From NCBI GenBank assembly GCA_945948515.1, contig CAMFBH010000005.1, forward strand, positions 1-64,000: a stretch of 64,000 nucleotides of DNA, written 5' to 3'. The stretch is from an uncultured Clostridia bacterium (GTDB taxonomy: Bacteria > Bacillota > Clostridia > Oscillospirales > Acutalibacteraceae). Below the pieces are notes generated by a model. It worked only from the letters and a program-made list of their open reading frames with translations, searched no databases and was not told where the DNA came from. Made by a program: the position numbers and the translations under genes. Below are positions 62,501-64,000 of the stretch, piece after piece (within the stretch, counting starts at the first letter, position 1; each line of letters starts with the position of its first letter).

Positions 62501-64000
62501 GATAACCCCGGAATTCAGTACACCGAAGAGGTTTATACATGGGTATCTGCTTCAAAGGTAGAGGCTCATGCGGTTGTTGCCGTATACAGAGAAGGTTCGT
62601 CGGTTAACAAGCAGCCGAGATCGGCTGCTTTCGGAATGAAGTTTGTTGGCTCGCTCGGCACTGCAACAGAAAATGGCTCCCAAACCGGAACCAACAAAAG
62701 TCAGTGGGGTATTGCAAACTATCGTTCTGTTAATAATTTCCAGTCAAAAGCGCATTGGGTTTCAGAGTCGTCAGAGGTTAATAACTCGTCTCACAATGCA
62801 AGCTATGCTTTCAACTTTAATTCACCTAAAAAGGCAGGTATTTTTGCAACCTTCCAGGCAAAAGGAACAGGTACCACAACATCAGCCCAAGCGGAAGCCG
62901 GAGACGGTGTTGGAAAGGTTGTAGGAACCTATTATCTTGATGCGTCTCTTGCCGGTCAGTCGAATCGTTTCCCGTCGGGTGTCAGCATTGATTCCTCCGG
63001 AAACTGGCAGGTAACTCTTGATATGGCAGGTGTTCCCGCATACGGAAGTGATGCTCTTAACTGGAACACACAGGTTGTTTCCGCACTTGAAGTAACGGGA
63101 GGAAACAACCCAACCTGGAGCGCAAGAAACGACCCGTCGTTTACAAGCCAGAGAACCCTTGCAAACGCAGAGTCAGGAACACTTGCCGCAGCTCTCAGAA
63201 TTAAGGACCAGGGCGGCTTGCCGTCTGAAATTTATCATTCGGTTCTTTCGGGAAAAGGCACTCAGGAAGATATCAGGCTTTGTGCGTCTGTAAGGCATCC
63301 TAATAACGGAACTCCGTATGCATTGGCAACAGCCGTTCTTTATGCAAATGTTTATGTTTACGATAAGAGCGAAACAAGAAACGCTCTCGAGCTTGCAACA
63401 ACGCAGGATATTACTTCAAACGAGTTCTATACCACAGAAACATGGGAAAGATATAAAGAAGCTATTCGTGTTGCAAATGCTTATGTTAATAACGAGCAGA
63501 ATACTACCACTGCGGATTCAATAACCGTTGTTTCCGGAGGAAGCACTTATATTATAACCGCACAGGGAGTAACTAAGGACGGAAACGGATCCTTCTTCGT
63601 TTCACAGAATACATCTTCAACTGCACAGGGTACATTTGCAGAGTGGATTAGCGGAAGATATGATGAATTGTTCCCGTCAGACCTTTATGACCGGTTCACC
63701 GAGGATTTGACCGAAGCAAATTCAATCAAATTAACTAACGGTGCTGATTATACAGAAGATTCATATAATGCATTCTTAGAGGTTTATAATCAGATAAATC
63801 AGGATTACTCACAATTCAGTAACAGCGCTATTGTAGGCGATGGTGAAACCTCTTGGAGAGATATTAACGACTATGGTATTGAGGGTGCCGATGCCGAAAA
63901 CTATAATCCCGTTGATAAAAATTTAACAGCAAAGCAGAACTACCAAAACGCTGAATTCCAGCTTGAGGTAGCAATGGCTTCTCTCAGAAAGAAAGCGGAT
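59522..64000 (+). CDS. Large secreted multidomain enzyme: LamG-like domain, GH43-like propeller, FIVAR region (3' end outside window)
   Basis: GTG 59522 follows ATGGAGGT; 1493 codons are visible with no stop. A signal peptide (hydrophobic 9-30, cleavage after TASA, about residue 35) is followed by a LamG/concanavalin-like region (about 65-310, ending DDIRLYNKALTQLQIRSIYG). A GH43-type five-bladed propeller comes next: catalytic base D329 in GHDPT, VWAPSVYY near 432, D542 in IDACPF, acid E610 in GSGEGSF. Later domains are beta-rich, and a FIVAR-like helical repeat lies near 1275-1340 (TWERYKEAIRVANAYVNNEQ). It is probably an extracellular arabinan/arabinoxylan-type hydrolase. Wall anchoring cannot be judged. 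Confidence 0.82.
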   Translation, partial: MKNTKSKKLLAFFMAVVLAVTSFSVVGLTSLTASAAYNRNYAGTSYQSTVPSTKGGTDKPSDYLQAQFNFDGTLNGVDGNGAEIKMSKKNGEIILSGGLLGRKNVAEFSSVNTPGSYADASVNPFAGKDLSKGATVTFWHYQQHYKENANYKYIPVVTFYRDAYHYVSFTYGGYMLYADGAYLGNGIYRDYTISQDSDIVGIPSTDTTITASTNEKWCHYAFAVTDSSLSIYIGGVRYDYSTTDGGTTPADGTTNNYDADYSKILANVIDFIGSADTTMSIGYQPFDQVGYAFDADDIRLYNKALTQLQIRSIYGENDSSIYNYAEGHDPTIVENVNYGKSGYEGEYLYYMFGTAMTIYGSNDMSNWNEIGDSQGRTGYQNEEYWGTAEGVGAEYKSVLTGTTTTGTAAPLNWSAKSGDYSNSEIGTGAGKMVWAPSVYYNTNTGKYMMVSATSSWGTSVSCIFTAESDSIEGPYYNITPLIYSGFHDKGGATATAAGVKQKLDAVAGYSYSSDSGNPHRKYLYNSWGTYYYTKDSYPNCIDACPFYGADGKLYMSYGSCNGHIWMVRLTADGKSTDSQWMFDNGYDPYFGTIVVKNTAETGDSIKGSGEGSFCYYDSQTGKTYINVSFGFVHQKFYTMRTWANSNSCPMSGSFVDAQGVAGTTQNTDSAKSGMKLMGNYAITGSGIQYYDNGHCSYATVSSNGTNDAGKTFLAYHTRMSDSMLTERATASTNYLNEARVHQVLYNQEGWQCVLPYQYSGETFDQSTSLASSIPGYFSIIDHGDDIKNTFLSGNTYILLADSEGASTGTVSASDGSAAGTWSLTSDNYLTIVTDGSTYSGVMIKMKDEQGKERLVFSAVGTTSKNTIWGMQTGKFVDSVHFSNPAAQLKIDPKAFVHEAETGDAAGIANFYNGTTLEDGTYSKPEACEIHIAKGWTIDSIQNADDATAGAFELSKCVSSTDTYNAYYVIGTVPTDPGTTAGYDLALNVTYHRDDNPGIQYTEEVYTWVSASKVEAHAVVAVYREGSSVNKQPRSAAFGMKFVGSLGTATENGSQTGTNKSQWGIANYRSVNNFQSKAHWVSESSEVNNSSHNASYAFNFNSPKKAGIFATFQAKGTGTTTSAQAEAGDGVGKVVGTYYLDASLAGQSNRFPSGVSIDSSGNWQVTLDMAGVPAYGSDALNWNTQVVSALEVTGGNNPTWSARNDPSFTSQRTLANAESGTLAAALRIKDQGGLPSEIYHSVLSGKGTQEDIRLCASVRHPNNGTPYALATAVLYANVYVYDKSETRNALELATTQDITSNEFYTTETWERYKEAIRVANAYVNNEQNTTTADSITVVSGGSTYIITAQGVTKDGNGSFFVSQNTSSTAQGTFAEWISGRYDELFPSDLYDRFTEDLTEANSIKLTNGADYTEDSYNAFLEVYNQINQDYSQFSNSAIVGDGETSWRDINDYGIEGADAENYNPVDKNLTAKQNYQNAEFQLEVAMASLRKKAD

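Overview
The window reads as chromosome of a low-to-moderate G+C, endospore-forming, anaerobic Clostridia, most likely a gut or rumen Oscillospirales/Ruminococcaceae-like bacterium. Seen in the sequence: spoIIE and spoVT, T-box leaders before trpE and proS, a CIRCE-controlled hrcA-grpE-dnaK-dnaJ operon, an ECF vitamin importer, frequent TTG/GTG starts with strong Shine-Dalgarno sites, and canonical TTGACA/TATAAT promoters. The species assignment is inference. I see no rRNA, tRNA, CRISPR array, insertion sequence or prophage.

Layout. 1-6.3 kb: end of a polysaccharide ABC permease; aroK-aroE (shikimate pathway); acpP; glpK behind a hairpin leader; a malate/lactate dehydrogenase followed by malic enzyme. 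6.3-10.2 kb: secreted CHAP hydrolase with a WalR-like box, spoIIE with a Spo0A-type promoter, and a membrane protein. 10.3-16.5 kb: acyl-CoA synthetase, cytidylate-kinase-like protein, YoaK protein, GH95 fucosidase and asparaginase. 16.4-23.2 kb: a complete trpEGDCFBA operon behind a T-box, with its promoter inside the asparaginase gene. 23.2-31.4 kb: SDR, surface metallo-beta-lactamase lipoprotein, TetR regulator, small EamA protein, T-box-controlled proS, membrane protein, and upp-uraA (uracil salvage). 31.6-36.4 kb: heat-shock operon. 36.5-38.8 kb: YczE-type protein, spoVT, a possible small RNA, and an XRE regulator with paired operators. 38.8-43.8 kb: minus-strand operon DUF1858-trmK-Nif3-rqcH-ispD-ispF-hypA behind a structured leader; its promoter shares one palindromic -35 hexamer with the divergent DUF4364 gene. 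44.5-50.9 kb: a glycosyltransferase, DUF4430 lipoprotein plus EcfT-EcfAA-EcfS, LOG protein and a cysteine-synthase-like enzyme. 50.9-53.7 kb: truncated XRE remnant and a GT-C/GT2 glycosylation pair. 53.8-59.2 kb: a TetR-controlled divergent module (FGGY kinase opposite a class III aminotransferase and a two-domain class II aldolase-like protein). 59.4-64 kb: a very large secreted LamG-GH43-FIVAR enzyme that runs off the window, with a structured leader.

The best candidate for an undescribed system is the 53.8-59.2 kb module: kinase, aldolase-like protein and aminotransferase sit around two 16-bp dyads that fit a TetR operator, and no known pathway that I can name combines these three families. 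Regulatory DNA is otherwise the richest source of findings: a Spo0A-like spoIIE promoter with 21-bp spacing, a WalR-like box, XRE dyads, the shared -35, and several structured leaders.
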